DNA of 64,000 nucleotides from Nocardioides okcheonensis (lineage in GTDB: Bacteria; Actinomycetota; Actinomycetes; Propionibacteriales; Nocardioidaceae). A model generated the notes under the pieces. The model saw nothing but the letters and a program-made list of their open reading frames with translations, ran no database searches and was not told the origin of the DNA. This document shows positions 42,440 through 51,709 of this stretch, piece after piece; the first letter of the stretch is position 1, and the number at the start of each line of letters is the position of its first letter. The stretch spans positions 806,001-870,000 of the forward strand of contig NZ_CP087710.1 of the NCBI RefSeq assembly GCF_020991065.1. Direction: 5' to 3'. The position numbers and the translations under genes are program-made.

Positions 42440-43378
42440 ATGCGCTTCAACCCGAAGGCCGACATCAGCAGGGGTCGGGTCAGCGACGCCGGACGTGGTG
42501 GCGGCGGTGGCGGCGGCCCGATGCGGATCCCGATCCCCGGCGGCGCCCGCGCCGGCGGCGGCATCGGCGGCCTGGTCATCATCGTGCTCTTCATCGTGCT
42601 CACGACGTGCGTGGGTGGCGGGCTGCCCGGCGGCTCGGGCGACCCGGCCGGCGACGGCGGGTCGATCGGCCAGCCCGAAGGCATCGACTCGGGCGACCAG
42701 CGCTACGCCGACTGCAAGTCCGGTGCCGACGCCAACCGCGACGCCGACTGCGCGCGCAAGGCGGTGGCGTACTCGCTCGAGCAGTTCTGGGCGACCACCC
42801 TGCCCGAGCAGGGCGGCACCGGCTTCACGCCGGCCGACATCAGGACCTTTGCCGGCGGCGTCCAGACGGGCTGCGGCCAGGCCTCCTCGCAGGTCGGCCC
42901 GTTCTACTGCCCCGCCGACCAGCAGATCTACCTCGACACCACGTTCTTCACCGACGTCCTCGAGGGCCAGCTCGGCGGCCAGGGCGGCGACTTCGTCGAG
43001 CCCTACGTCCTCGGCCACGAGTACGGCCACCACATCCAGAACCTGATGGGCACCATGGGGCAGGTCCGCACCCAGCAGGGCGCGGACTCCGACGCGGTCC
43101 GCCTCGAGCTGCAGGCCGACTGCTACGCCGGCATGTGGACCCGCGACGCCAGCGACGGCGACGGCATCCTCGACGGCCTCGACCAGGCCGACATCGCGGA
43201 GGCGCTCGACTCGGCCAAGGCGGTCGGCGACGACCGGATCCAGCAGCAGGCCGGCCAGCGGGTCGACCCCGAGGGCTGGACCCACGGCTCGTCGGAGCAG
43301 CGGATGCGGTGGTTCACCACCGGCTTCGAGGAGGGCACGCTCGAGGCCTGCGACACCTTCTCCGCCGACCAGCTCTGA
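42440..43378 (+). CDS. Neutral zinc metallopeptidase (YpfJ family), membrane anchored
   Basis: 312 residues. A glycine-rich basic N-terminus, one membrane helix (about 42-57, LVIIVLFIVLTTCVGGGL), then an extracytoplasmic peptidase-like domain with the zinc motif HEYGHHIQN near 191 and a downstream LELQADCYAGMW that supplies the third ligand. Four paired cysteines (CKSGADANRDADC and CGQASSQVGPFYC) suggest disulfides. Substrate unknown. GAAAGG lies 8-13 nt before the ATG, and TAACCT lies further up near 42389, so this gene has a leader. Confidence 0.9.
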   Translation: MRFNPKADISRGRVSDAGRGGGGGGGPMRIPIPGGARAGGGIGGLVIIVLFIVLTTCVGGGLPGGSGDPAGDGGSIGQPEGIDSGDQRYADCKSGADANRDADCARKAVAYSLEQFWATTLPEQGGTGFTPADIRTFAGGVQTGCGQASSQVGPFYCPADQQIYLDTTFFTDVLEGQLGGQGGDFVEPYVLGHEYGHHIQNLMGTMGQVRTQQGADSDAVRLELQADCYAGMWTRDASDGDGILDGLDQADIAEALDSAKAVGDDRIQQQAGQRVDPEGWTHGSSEQRMRWFTTGFEEGTLEACDTFSADQL

Positions 43379-43391
43379 GCCCGGGCGCCCG

Positions 43392-44294
43392 TCAGGAGAG
43401 CAGCGCCTCGATCTGGTCGACCTGGCGCTGCATCGCGTAGATGTAGGGCGCCACGCTCGGGTGGCGGAACTTGCCGACCAGGGCCCCGTCGCCGTCCGCG
43501 ACCCGGGCCAGCGCCCAGTCGAGCCGGGTGAGGGCGGTGTAGACGGCCATCACCCGCGCACCGAGGAGCACCTGCTCACGGTCGGCGAGGCCCGCGGGCA
43601 GCGCGGCGGCGTACGCCTCGACCAGCGGGTCGACGTCCTCGCGGGTGGCGAGCGAGAGGTAGCCGAGGTCGGCACCGACCGGGCCGGTCCCCAGGTGCGC
43701 CCAGTCGATCGCGACGGCACCCTCCCCGTGCCGGCCCGGGATGTTGGCCGCCGAGGGGTCGCCGTGCTGGGCGACCTGTGGCAGCGCGTCGCACCGGTCG
43801 AGCCACCCGTCGCGGCGCGACCACAGGTGCTCGGCGACGTCGGCGACCGGCGTCCGCGCCAGCGTCCGCCACCCGCCGCGCCGCTGCACCAGCGCGAGGC
43901 GGGTGCGGAGCTGGTCGCGCGCGAGCCACGGCTGGGCGCCGAGGTCGACGGCGGCGAAGCGGCCCAGGCAGGCCGCGAGCCAGGGACCGGGCGCGTCGTG
44001 GCGCACCACCCGCTCGTGCACCAGCGTGATGCCCTCGTCGTCCTCCTCGACCCGGACGACGGGTGGCTCGCGCAGCCCGGGCGACGCGGCGACCACGCCG
44101 CTGAGCGCGACGTCGGCGGCGCGCCGCCAGTAGTTCACGTCCGCGGGCGAGAGGGTCCCGGGGTGGTCGTGCGGGTCCGGCGCGGTGAGCCGCTTGACGA
44201 CCACCTCGCGGCCCGCGGACGACGCCGACCACACGCCCGCCGTCGCGGGACCGGCTCCCGGGAGGCGCTGCCACCCCGGCTCGGGCTGCCACAT
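43392..44294 (-). CDS. Aminoglycoside-phosphotransferase-fold (APH) kinase-like protein
   Basis: 300 residues. Kinase-like fold: VVVKRLTAPDPHDHPG near the N-terminus provides the lysine, the catalytic loop is QVAQHGDPSAANIPG (H-G-D-x4-N) and the metal aspartate is in VAIDWAHLGTGPVGADLGYL. The family phosphorylates small hydroxylated molecules; the substrate here is unknown and does not have to be an antibiotic. ATG lies 7 nt after TAGCGT (44302-44307). It is convergent with the metallopeptidase, 13 bases apart. Confidence 0.85.
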   Translation of the reverse strand: MWQPEPGWQRLPGAGPATAGVWSASSAGREVVVKRLTAPDPHDHPGTLSPADVNYWRRAADVALSGVVAASPGLREPPVVRVEEDDEGITLVHERVVRHDAPGPWLAACLGRFAAVDLGAQPWLARDQLRTRLALVQRRGGWRTLARTPVADVAEHLWSRRDGWLDRCDALPQVAQHGDPSAANIPGRHGEGAVAIDWAHLGTGPVGADLGYLSLATREDVDPLVEAYAAALPAGLADREQVLLGARVMAVYTALTRLDWALARVADGDGALVGKFRHPSVAPYIYAMQRQVDQIEALLS

Positions 44295-44304
44295 GGCGAG
44301 GACG

Positions 44305-45870
44305 CTAGCCGATGTCGCGGCTCCGGTAGCGCCACCAGGCCGCCGCGACGGCGAGCGCCGCGACCAGGGCGAGGCCGACCTCGGGCCGCCAGGCGAACGC
44401 CTCCGAGGGGTACTTCGGCACGTGGTGGTAGGGCGAGAGCCCGAGCACCCAGCCGGGGAGGTCGAGCGCCGCACCGACCTGGCCGAGGGTCACGCAGAGC
44501 ACCAGCACGGCCCAGCCCGCCACGGCCCACCGGCTCCGGAACGACAGGAGCAGCAGGGCCGCGCCGAGCACCACCCACACCGCGGGCGCCTGGGCGAGCG
44601 CGGCCCCGACGGCGGCGACCCCGTCCCCGCGGCCGACGGCGGTGGCCACCCCGGAGACCAGGAGCAGCCAGGTCGTGCCCGCCAGCGCCGCCGAGGCGAG
44701 GGCGAGGAGCAGCGACGAGCGGGACGTCGCGGTGGCGAGCACGGCCTCCGTGCGCCCGTCGTGCTCGTCGCCGGCGGCGCGGGTCACCGCCGCGATGCCG
44801 AAGCAGGTGATGACGACCGCTCCGACAGACGCGAGGGCGAACACCAGGGCGTCCTGCAGCTCGCCCACCCCGCCCATCGCCTCGACCACCCCGCGCGTCG
44901 CCTCGGTGTCGAGCATGTCGCCGATCGACGGGACGATCGAGCCCATCAGCCCGCCGAGGACGGCGGCACCGACCGTCCACCCGCCGAGCGCGGTGCCCTG
45001 CTGGCGCCAGACCAGCGCCAGCCCGTCGCGCAGGCGGGGCGAGCCCTCCGCCGGGCCCGGACGGTCCGGCAGCAGGCCCGCGCCCAGGTCACGACGCCTG
45101 CGCAGGGCGACGGCCGCCGCGACCAGCCCGGCGGCGAGCAGCAGGTAGAGCGCCAGCAGCCAGACCCGTGGCGCCGACCAGGCGCTGAGCTGGGTGCCCC
45201 AGCCGAACGGCGTCAGCCACGACAGCCAGCCGGCGGTCAGGTCGCCGACCGCACGCAGGAGGTAGAGGACGCCGATGACGGCCGAGGCGAGGAACCCGAC
45301 GGTGCGGGCGCTGGACGACACCTGCGCCGTGAGGAGGGCGATGCCCGCGCCGACCAGGCCGATCCCGGTCCAGGACGCGCCGAACAGCACCGACCCACCC
45401 GCGGGGAGCCCGGCGGCGACGTCCGCGACCGCGACGAGCACGCCGAGGACGACCGAGGCCAGCACCGCCTCGAGGACGGCCGCCGCCATCGGAGCATCGG
45501 CGCCGACGGCCGTCGCGCCGACCACCTCCGCGCGACCGGACTCCTCCTCGACCCGCGTGTGGCGGCGTACCAGCACGACGGACAGGAAGGCGACGAAGAC
45601 CGCGTAGAGCACGGTCATCTTCGTCATCGCGAGCTCGCCGAGGCTCGAGGTGTCGAGGATGGGGCCGTAGAGCGCGACGATCGCGGGGCTGGCGTTGAGC
45701 GCCTCGGCGGCGGCGACCCGCTCGGCCGTGGTGGCGTAGAGCGGACCGGTCGCCGCCGCGCTCGCCGCGACGGTCGCGGTCAGCACGAGCAGCCAGGCGG
45801 CCAGCAGCACGCGGTCGCGTCGCACCGCGAACCGCAGCAGCAGGCCGGTGCCGCGCAACCGCGTGCTCAC
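44305..45870 (-). CDS. ABC exporter permease (12-helix type) controlled with a MarR regulator
   Basis: 521 residues with about 12 hydrophobic segments in two similar halves: the first from [20 protein letters not shown], the second from [20 protein letters not shown]. Motif [20 protein letters not shown] and the loop [19 protein letters not shown] are typical of the actinobacterial polyketide/tetronasin-like exporters. GTG at 45870 overlaps the ATPase TGA by four bases. Works with the ATPase at 45867-46757; likely exports an amphiphilic drug-like compound. Confidence 0.85.
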   Translation of the reverse strand: MSTRLRGTGLLLRFAVRRDRVLLAAWLLVLTATVAASAAATGPLYATTAERVAAAEALNASPAIVALYGPILDTSSLGELAMTKMTVLYAVFVAFLSVVLVRRHTRVEEESGRAEVVGATAVGADAPMAAAVLEAVLASVVLGVLVAVADVAAGLPAGGSVLFGASWTGIGLVGAGIALLTAQVSSSARTVGFLASAVIGVLYLLRAVGDLTAGWLSWLTPFGWGTQLSAWSAPRVWLLALYLLLAAGLVAAAVALRRRRDLGAGLLPDRPGPAEGSPRLRDGLALVWRQQGTALGGWTVGAAVLGGLMGSIVPSIGDMLDTEATRGVVEAMGGVGELQDALVFALASVGAVVITCFGIAAVTRAAGDEHDGRTEAVLATATSRSSLLLALASAALAGTTWLLLVSGVATAVGRGDGVAAVGAALAQAPAVWVVLGAALLLLSFRSRWAVAGWAVLVLCVTLGQVGAALDLPGWVLGLSPYHHVPKYPSEAFAWRPEVGLALVAALAVAAAWWRYRSRDIG

Positions 45871-46757
45871 GAGGTGCTCCGGTAGGCGTCGAGGAAGAGC
45901 TCCTCGAGGGTGGGCGGCGTGCTGGTCAGGGAGACGACGCCCGCGGCGTCGAGCGCCCTGAGCAGCAGCGGCAGGCCCGCGGGGTCGACGGACGCCGAGA
46001 CGACCCGGCCGTCGACCTCGACGTCGTGCACGCCGTCGAGGGCCGACAGGTCCGGCAGCGGGCCCGACACCTCCGCGCGCACGCGGTTGCGGCGCAGGTG
46101 GCGCAGGTCGGCCAGCGAGCCGGACTCGACCGCCCGGCCGCCGCGGATGATCGTGACCCGGTCGGCGAGCCGCTCCACCTCGCTGAGGATGTGGCTGGAG
46201 AGCAGGACCGTCGTGCCGGTCGCCTTGTGCTCGGCCAGGCACTGGTTGAAGACCTCCTCCATCAGCGGGTCGAGGCCCGACGTCGGCTCGTCGAGCACGA
46301 GCAGGTCGGTCGGCGCGGCGAAGGCGGCGACCAGCGCCACCTTCTGCCGGTTGCCCTTGGAGTAGGCGCGGCCCTTCTTCGTCGGGTCGAGCTCGAAGCG
46401 CTGGAGGAGCTCGTCGCGGCGGGTGCCGCGCGGGTCGACGTCGCGCATCCGCAGCAGCAGGTCGATCGTCTCGCCGCCGGTCAGGTTGGGCCACAGGCTG
46501 ACGTCGCCGGGGACGTAGGCCAGGCGCCGGTGGATCCCGGTCGCGTCGCGCCACGGGTCGAGACCGAACACCGTGACGGTGCCCGCCGTGCTGCGCAGCA
46601 GCCCGAGCAGGACCCGGATGGTGGTCGACTTGCCCGCGCCGTTGGGTCCGAGGAAGCCGTGCACCTCCCCGGCGTCGACCGTCAGGTCGAGGCCGTCGAG
46701 CGCCCGCACCCTGCCGAAGGTCTTGACGAGCCCGCTGATCTCGATCGGTGACGTCAC
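45867..46757 (-). CDS. ABC exporter ATP-binding protein
   Basis: 296 residues. Walker [21 protein letters not shown], signature [15 protein letters not shown] (S-x-G-x-R-Q form seen in this exporter group), Walker [21 protein letters not shown] and the H-loop [16 protein letters not shown] 75-residue C-terminal domain follows ([20 protein letters not shown]). First gene of the exporter pair, GTG start 7 nt after TAGCGT (46765-46770). The promoter shares a 55-base region with the divergent MarR gene, with a palindrome between. Confidence 0.9.
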   Translation of the reverse strand: MTSPIEISGLVKTFGRVRALDGLDLTVDAGEVHGFLGPNGAGKSTTIRVLLGLLRSTAGTVTVFGLDPWRDATGIHRRLAYVPGDVSLWPNLTGGETIDLLLRMRDVDPRGTRRDELLQRFELDPTKKGRAYSKGNRQKVALVAAFAAPTDLLVLDEPTSGLDPLMEEVFNQCLAEHKATGTTVLLSSHILSEVERLADRVTIIRGGRAVESGSLADLRHLRRNRVRAEVSGPLPDLSALDGVHDVEVDGRVVSASVDPAGLPLLLRALDAAGVVSLTSTPPTLEELFLDAYRSTS

Positions 46758-46778
46758 GCCACCCACGCTACGCCTGCT

Positions 46779-46794
46779 TTCACACTTGTGTGAA
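46779..46794. promoter_or_regulatory. MarR-type operator between exporter and regulator genes
   Basis: Perfect 16-bp palindrome TTCACACTTGTGTGAA (46779-46794; 7-bp arms, 2-bp centre) midway between the divergent starts at 46757 and 46813, just outside both -10 boxes (46765-46770 and 46801-46806). A dimeric MarR/GbsR regulator encoded next to it is the likely ligand. Confidence 0.75.
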
Positions 46795-46812
46795 TCTTTG
46801 TAAGGTGGTGAC

Positions 46813-47298
46813 ATGAAGCCGTCCCCGATCGAGCAGTACGTCGAGCGCATGGGCGGCGCGATGACCGACGCCGGGCTGCCCCGGCTCCCCTCCCGGGTGT
46901 TCGCCGCGCTGACGGCCGACGACGACGGCAGGATGACCTCGGCGGAGCTGTCGGACGCCCTCGGCATCAGCCCGGCGGCCGTGTCGGGAGCGATCAAGTT
47001 CCTCACCCAGGTCGGGTTCGTCCACCGCGAGCGCGAGCGCGGCACCCGTCGCGACGTCTACGTCGTCGACGACGACGCGTGGCACGGCGCGATGGTGCAG
47101 AAGGACACCGCGTACGCCCCGATGCTGAAGGCGCTGGACGACGGCCTCGCCGGACTCCCGGCCGACTCCCCGGCGCGCCCGCGCCTGGTGCTGATGCGGG
47201 AGTTCCTGGCGTTCGTCAGCGCCGAGATGGACGGCATCGCCGAGCGCTGGGAAACGCGCCGCCGGGAGCTGGAGGCGGACCTCCGGGCGCACCCGTGA
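46813..47298 (+). CDS. MarR/GbsR-family transcriptional regulator
   Basis: 161 residues. Winged helix-turn-helix in [20 protein letters not shown] (recognition region about 38-65), wing [19 protein letters not shown], then a helical C-terminal dimerisation part ([15 protein letters not shown]...EADLRAHP). Expected to repress the divergent exporter genes and itself by binding the palindrome at 46779-46794, with release by the exported drug or another ligand. ATG lies 6 nt after TAAGGT (46801-46806). Confidence 0.88.
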   Translation: MKPSPIEQYVERMGGAMTDAGLPRLPSRVFAALTADDDGRMTSAELSDALGISPAAVSGAIKFLTQVGFVHRERERGTRRDVYVVDDDAWHGAMVQKDTAYAPMLKALDDGLAGLPADSPARPRLVLMREFLAFVSAEMDGIAERWETRRRELEADLRAHP

Positions 47299-47301
47299 CG
47301 C

Positions 47302-47907
47302 TCAGGCGTTGACGACCTCGACCTGCACGGCGCAGGCGTCGGCGACCGCCTGCTCCAGCACCGCGCGCCGCGGGTCCGGCACCGGGAGCCAGGGGCCGAC
47401 GACCGCCACCCGCGCCAGGCGGGCGTCCTCCAGCACCGCGTCCACCGCCGCGTGGTCTCCCCCGGTCACGACCACGGCGACGCCGTCGAGGATCCGGGCG
47501 GCGTGGTCGGCGGCCGCCTCGTAGGCCTGCCTCGCCTGGTTGTCGCGGCGGCGCGCGAACCGCTGCTGGCTCTGACCGCCCGCCTTCGTGCGCCCCTGGA
47601 CGTGGCGCTGGCCGGTCTTGGAGTCCACCGTCCGCTCCCCCGCCAGCCGGGCGACGGCGAAGCCGCCCTTGCGCACCAGCAGCACGCCCCAGTCGTCCGG
47701 CGGGTCGGCCGCGGCGGTGAAGTCACCCGGGTCCGGCGCGCCGTCGTACGCCCGTCCGAACGGCAGGTGCGCCGCGAAGTGCGAGCCGTCCACCGCCGTC
47801 CCGCGCAGGCTGCCGCCGGTCACGGACAGCGGCGTGGCGCCGTGTCGGGCGACGAAGTTGTCGACCCAGCGCTGCCAGCGGGGGACGGGGACCAGGACGT
47901 GGGGCAC
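47302..47907 (-). CDS. acVLRF1-family peptidyl-tRNA hydrolase (ribosome rescue)
   Basis: 201 residues. acVLRF1 is the actinobacterial Vms1-like release factor 1, which hydrolyses peptidyl-tRNA on stalled large subunits. Recognised from VDSKTGQRHVQGRTKAGGQS followed by QQRFARRRDNQARQAYEAA: the G-G-Q-S-Q segment at about 110-114 corresponds to the catalytic loop (Gln112) and the R-rich helix to the tRNA-acceptor part. N-terminal part VPVPRWQRWVDNFVARHGAT is typical too. GTG start 6 nt after TAGGTT (47914-47919). Convergent with the MarR gene, 3 bases apart. Confidence 0.85.
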   Translation of the reverse strand: MPHVLVPVPRWQRWVDNFVARHGATPLSVTGGSLRGTAVDGSHFAAHLPFGRAYDGAPDPGDFTAAADPPDDWGVLLVRKGGFAVARLAGERTVDSKTGQRHVQGRTKAGGQSQQRFARRRDNQARQAYEAAADHAARILDGVAVVVTGGDHAAVDAVLEDARLARVAVVGPWLPVPDPRRAVLEQAVADACAVQVEVVNA

Positions 47908-47977
47908 GGGCGCAACCTAGCCCGCCCCACGCAGCCGTGGTTACTGTCGAAGGTCCACCCACCCTCGGAGGTCCACC

Positions 47978-48904
47978 GTGCGCCGTCTCCTCGTCCCCTG
48001 CCTCACCGCCGTCCTGGGCCTCAGCGCCCTGACCACCGCCGCTCCGGCCTCCGCCGTCGCCGCCCCCGACCGGCCGTTCCCCTCCCGGATCGAGCTCCCC
48101 GACGGCTTCCAGCCCGAGGGCATCGCCATCGGCCCCGGCCCCCACGCATGGCTCGGCTCGCTGGCGGACGGCGACATCTACCGCGTGTCCCTCCGCACCG
48201 GGAAGGGCCGGGTCGTCGTCGACGGCTCCGGCACCCCCGCGGCGGGCCTCAAGGTCGACCGGCGCGCGCGGCTCTACGTCGCCGGCGCCGACTCCGGGAC
48301 GGCGAGCATCGTCGACACCCGCACCGACACGGTGACCGACTACGACGTGTCGGGCGGCTTCGTCAACGACGTCGTCCTCACCCGCCGCGCCGCGTGGTTC
48401 ACCGACTCGTCCCTCCCCCAGCTCTACCGGATCGCACGGGGCCCGGGCGGCACCCCCGACGCCGTCGCCACCACCGTCGAGCTCGGGGGCGACTGGGTGC
48501 AGGGCACCGGGTTCGGCGCCAACGGCATCACCACCGCGCCGGGCGGTGGCGCGCTGCTCGTGGTCAACTCCGGCAGCGGGTTGCTCTACCGGGTCGACCC
48601 GGCGACCGGTGCGGCCACCGAGGTCGACCTGGGCGGCGCCTCGCTGACGATGGGCGACGGGATGCTGCGCCAGGGCCGCACCCTCTACGTCGTGCGCAAC
48701 CAGCTGGGGGAGATCGCCGTGCTGCGGCTCGACCGCACCGGCACGCGCGGGCGGCTCGTGCGCACGATCACGCCGGCCGACGTCGACGTGCCGACCACGG
48801 TGGCACGGTTCGGGCGCGACCTCTACCTGCCCAACGCGCGCTTCGGCACCACCCCGACGCCCGACACCGAGTACTGGGTGACCAAGGTGCGCGCCCGGCG
48901 CTGA
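47978..48904 (+). CDS. Secreted beta-propeller protein (SMP-30/lactonase-like)
   Basis: 308 residues. Signal peptide about 1-30 (LLVPCLTAVLGLSALTTAAP ASAVA). The mature part has repeated blades: LPDGFQPEGIAIGPGPHAWL, LKVDRRARLYVAGADSGTAS, VVLTRRAAWFTDSSLPQLYR, GANGITTAPGGGALLVVNSG. Such proteins are often mislabelled superoxide dismutase or lactonase; no catalytic residues can be assigned. GGAGG (47967-47971) is 6 nt before the GTG, a normal ribosome-binding site, unlike its leaderless neighbours. Confidence 0.85.
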   Translation: MRRLLVPCLTAVLGLSALTTAAPASAVAAPDRPFPSRIELPDGFQPEGIAIGPGPHAWLGSLADGDIYRVSLRTGKGRVVVDGSGTPAAGLKVDRRARLYVAGADSGTASIVDTRTDTVTDYDVSGGFVNDVVLTRRAAWFTDSSLPQLYRIARGPGGTPDAVATTVELGGDWVQGTGFGANGITTAPGGGALLVVNSGSGLLYRVDPATGAATEVDLGGASLTMGDGMLRQGRTLYVVRNQLGEIAVLRLDRTGTRGRLVRTITPADVDVPTTVARFGRDLYLPNARFGTTPTPDTEYWVTKVRARR

Positions 48905-48928
48905 GCCCGGCGCGGCGCCCCCGACGCC

Positions 48929-49474
48929 TCAGAGGAAGTCGAGCGGGTCGAACTCGTCGATCGGGATGATCCGGGTCCGCGGCAGCGAGGCGTTGAAGGC
49001 GCCGAGGTCGTACTCGAGGTCGAAGATCCGCAGCCCCGGGAGGTTGCGGAACTGCGCGTTGACGAACTCGGTGAACCCGATGACGCCGACCTGGCGGCTG
49101 CCGTCGCACAGCGCCGAGACCTGGTCGACGAAGTCGCCGTCGTGGCTGACCAGCACCACGTCGGCCTCGCGGTGCACGAGCGCCTCGGCCGTGCGCTGGA
49201 TGGCGATGTCGACGACCTTGCCCTCGCCGCTCAGCGGGATCGGGGTGAAACCGATGGCGAGCAGCGCCTGGACGAAGCTCGTCGGCAGCTCGTTGCCGGC
49301 GGCGAGGAAGAACAGGCCGGAGACGTCCTGGTCGAAGGCCCGCTCGGCCCACTCGAGCAGGCGGTCCCACCGCGGGCGCTCCTCGGGCCGGGGCCGTCGG
49401 CCCAGGATCGAGGTCCCGAGGGTGGCGTCGATGTTCTCCCCGTCGACGAGGAGGTAGGTCTTCCGCTCGGCCAT
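48929..49474 (-). CDS. NYN-domain protein (PIN-like nuclease fold)
   Basis: 181 residues from ATG 49474. NYN features: YLLVDGENIDATLG at the start (first acidic residue), VVDIAIQRTAEALVHREADV, VLVSHDGDFVDQVSALCDGS (D-G-D acidic centre) and RQVGVIGFTEFVNAQF. The acidic positions suggest a metal-dependent RNase; LabA-like members act in RNA metabolism. GGAG lies about 11 nt upstream of 49474. The longer start at 49513 lacks a ribosome-binding sequence. Confidence 0.85.
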   Translation of the reverse strand: MAERKTYLLVDGENIDATLGTSILGRRPRPEERPRWDRLLEWAERAFDQDVSGLFFLAAGNELPTSFVQALLAIGFTPIPLSGEGKVVDIAIQRTAEALVHREADVVLVSHDGDFVDQVSALCDGSRQVGVIGFTEFVNAQFRNLPGLRIFDLEYDLGAFNASLPRTRIIPIDEFDPLDFL

Positions 49475-49527
49475 GCGAGGACTCTCCCACACCGGAACGC
49501 CGGGGCCCGCCACCGCGTCAGACGGTC

Positions 49528-50454
49528 ATGCGGACGGTCCTGGTCGCTGCGGCGGCGCTCGTGCTCTCGGCCTGCGGCGCCTCGACGCCCGACGCGGCCG
49601 CTCCGGCGCCGCGGTCCCCTGCCACGACGCTCGCCAACGGGCTCGAGGTCCCGCCGGAGCAGCCCGCCGACGCGTACTCGACCAGCCGGCCGCCCCGGTT
49701 CCACGTGCTCACGCCCGAGGGCCAGCAGTCGCTCAGCCCCTGGACGATCTGCTACGCGAACGGCTGCGCGGACGGCGGCCCCTCGGACACGCCGCCGACG
49801 GTCGGCGACCCGGCCGCGCTGGACTTCGCCTTCGACCTCCCCGGCTGGACGTTCGAGGCCACGTTCCGCGAGCACGGCACCCGCGACGGCTGCGGGCGTC
49901 AGGTCACGGTGCCGGTCGAGACGACCGGCGAGCGCACCTTCCGGGTCGCTCCCGCAGGACCGGCCGGCGACTGGGACGTCGACCTGTTCGGGCGCGGTCC
50001 GACCGGCGGTGACGCGGTGACGACCGTCCGGTGGCGCACGCCGGTGGACGGCACCTTCCCCGACGCCGCGACCGGGCAGGCCGCGGTCCTCGCCGACCAC
50101 GACGGGACGCTCGACTCCTACGGCGTGGAGCTCTTCGTCTCCGACCTCGACCGGGCCTACGACGACGCGAGCGCCGAGATCACCGTCTCCTCCTCCGACG
50201 GGGCGTCCGTGGTGCTCCCCCTCGGCCGCCCGGAGCGGTGCTGGGTCGAGGGCGGGCTGTCGTTCCGCGCCTCCGACCGGCTCGGCCGGCGCGCGACGAC
50301 GCTCGGCAGCGGGCCGTTCGACTACACCGTCCGGCTCACGCTCGCCGGGACGACGTACGTCGGGCGCGCCACCTGGCCCGACGACACCAGCGAGGACATC
50401 GTGCCGGCCGTGCCGCTCACCTGGCATCCGGCGCTGCCGGCCTACCGCGGCTGA
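49528..50454 (+). CDS. Putative lipoprotein of unknown function
   Basis: 308 residues. Signal peptide with lipobox L-S-A-C at about residues 13-16, so the Cys16 should be lipid-modified and the protein anchored outside the membrane. After a low-complexity linker (GASTPDAAAPAPRSPA) come beta-rich segments with several cysteines (ICYANGC, DGCGRQ, ERCWVEG) that may form disulfides. No family recognised. The start is divergent from the NYN gene; 53 bases lie between the two ATGs. Confidence 0.75.
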   Translation: MRTVLVAAAALVLSACGASTPDAAAPAPRSPATTLANGLEVPPEQPADAYSTSRPPRFHVLTPEGQQSLSPWTICYANGCADGGPSDTPPTVGDPAALDFAFDLPGWTFEATFREHGTRDGCGRQVTVPVETTGERTFRVAPAGPAGDWDVDLFGRGPTGGDAVTTVRWRTPVDGTFPDAATGQAAVLADHDGTLDSYGVELFVSDLDRAYDDASAEITVSSSDGASVVLPLGRPERCWVEGGLSFRASDRLGRRATTLGSGPFDYTVRLTLAGTTYVGRATWPDDTSEDIVPAVPLTWHPALPAYRG

Positions 50455-50468
50455 CCGGGCGCGGCCGG

Positions 50469-50870
50469 TCAGGACCGGTGGACGACCCGGAACGACTCGA
50501 CGACCTCGTCGCCCGAGGTGGCCACGTGGGTCACCTCGAGCAGCGCTCGGGGCACGCCTGCGCCGTCGCACAGGATGGACAGCGAGCCGGTCTGCGGCAG
50601 GTCCCCGGCGTAGTCCTCGAGCGGTGCGGTGGTGGACCCGCCGTCGTCGGCCAGCACCTGCGCGACGAACGCGTCGGACTCCCCCGCCGTGTCGCCGTAC
50701 GCCCATCCCGGCGGCGGGACCGACTCCAGCGCGGTCGGCCCGAAGTAGCCCGGCATGGTGTTGAGCCTGGCGTGGAACCGGGCGAGGTCCCAGAAGACCC
50801 GCAGCTCCTCGTGGTCGAAGTCGACCTCGCTGCTGCCGGTCGCGGGCGGGTCGACCTCGTGCTCGCTCAT
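50469..50870 (-). CDS. ASCH-domain protein with a short C-terminus
   Basis: 133 residues. ESVPPPGWAYGDTAGESDAF, VLADDGGSTTAPLEDYAGDL and QTGSLSILCDGAGVPRALLE correspond to the actinobacterial ASCH family (predicted RNA-binding, PUA-like). The usual continuation, with an acidic E-G-E-G-D and a Y/W-R segment, is missing: the sequence stops at GDEVVESFRVVHRS, about 25-30 residues short. This may be a natural truncation or a decaying gene. ATG 6 nt after TAGGCT (50877-50882). Confidence 0.72.
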   Translation of the reverse strand: MSEHEVDPPATGSSEVDFDHEELRVFWDLARFHARLNTMPGYFGPTALESVPPPGWAYGDTAGESDAFVAQVLADDGGSTTAPLEDYAGDLPQTGSLSILCDGAGVPRALLEVTHVATSGDEVVESFRVVHRS

Positions 50871-50886
50871 GTCCCGAGCCTACGGG

Positions 50887-51669
50887 TCAGGCCACGGCCG
50901 CCACGTGCGCCGCGAACGCGCGGGCCGCCTCCATCGAGCCGGGCCGCGGTGCCGCCTGCGGGTCGAAGCCGCAGTCGCGGTCGGCGAGCACCTGCTGCAG
51001 CAGCGGACGCCACTGCGGGTCACCGTGCACCATCGACCAGCGCAGCGCGTCGCGCTTGCTGGCCACCTCGCCGGTGCGCACGGTGTAGAGGCTGCGAGCC
51101 GCCTGCACCACGAGGTAGCGCTGGCACCACGCCATCGTCGGCGGGCACCAGCCGAGGACGTCGTCGGCGAGGGTGTCGAGACCGGCCCGCGCGTGGGCGC
51201 GCAGCACCTCCGCCGGCACCGGGTCCATCAGCTCGACCGGGCACGGCCCGACGAGCGTGATGCCGTGCTCGCGCAGGATCCAGCGGGTCCACGGCTGGTT
51301 GCAGTGCTCCGCCCAGCGCATCTCGTCCCACCCGTGGTCGACGTAGAGCCAGTCGCGGCCGAGGCCCGCGGTCGTGCGCAGGTCGGCGGCGACGGCGTAC
51401 GACCCCTCGAGGTGGCGGTTCCAGTGGCCGTCGCGGTGCGGGAGCGCGCGGTGGAGCGCGCGGAGCGCCTCCTCCTGGTCCGCGTCGGGGCGCTCCCGGA
51501 CCACGACGAGGAAGTCGCAGTCGCTGTGCAGGTCACCGGCGCCGAGGGCGAACGAGCCCTGCAGGTAGGCGCCGACGAACGACTCGCCGAGCGCGTCCTG
51601 CGCGCCGATGACGAGGTCGTGCAGCACGCCGTTCAGCTCGGCGTAGCGCGTGGGGTGGGGGTTCAGCAC
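50887..51669 (-). CDS. Nucleotidyltransferase-fold protein (aminoglycoside adenylyltransferase-like)
   Basis: 260 residues. The nucleotidyltransferase signature is AYLQGSFALGAGDLHSDCDF: G-S followed by D-x-D (Asp in SDCDF), which binds Mg-ATP. The C-terminal helical part (VPAEVLRAHARAGLDTLADD, YLVVQAARSLYTVRTGEVAS) resembles AadA/DUF4111 proteins. Could modify small molecules; resistance function is not proven. GTG at 51669. It precedes the ASCH gene on the same strand, 16 bases apart from that gene's start. Confidence 0.8.
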   Translation of the reverse strand: MLNPHPTRYAELNGVLHDLVIGAQDALGESFVGAYLQGSFALGAGDLHSDCDFLVVVRERPDADQEEALRALHRALPHRDGHWNRHLEGSYAVAADLRTTAGLGRDWLYVDHGWDEMRWAEHCNQPWTRWILREHGITLVGPCPVELMDPVPAEVLRAHARAGLDTLADDVLGWCPPTMAWCQRYLVVQAARSLYTVRTGEVASKRDALRWSMVHGDPQWRPLLQQVLADRDCGFDPQAAPRPGSMEAARAFAAHVAAVA

Positions 51670-51709
51670 GCAGGGAGTGTGCGCCCGGCCGACACCCCGC
51701 CGCCACGGG

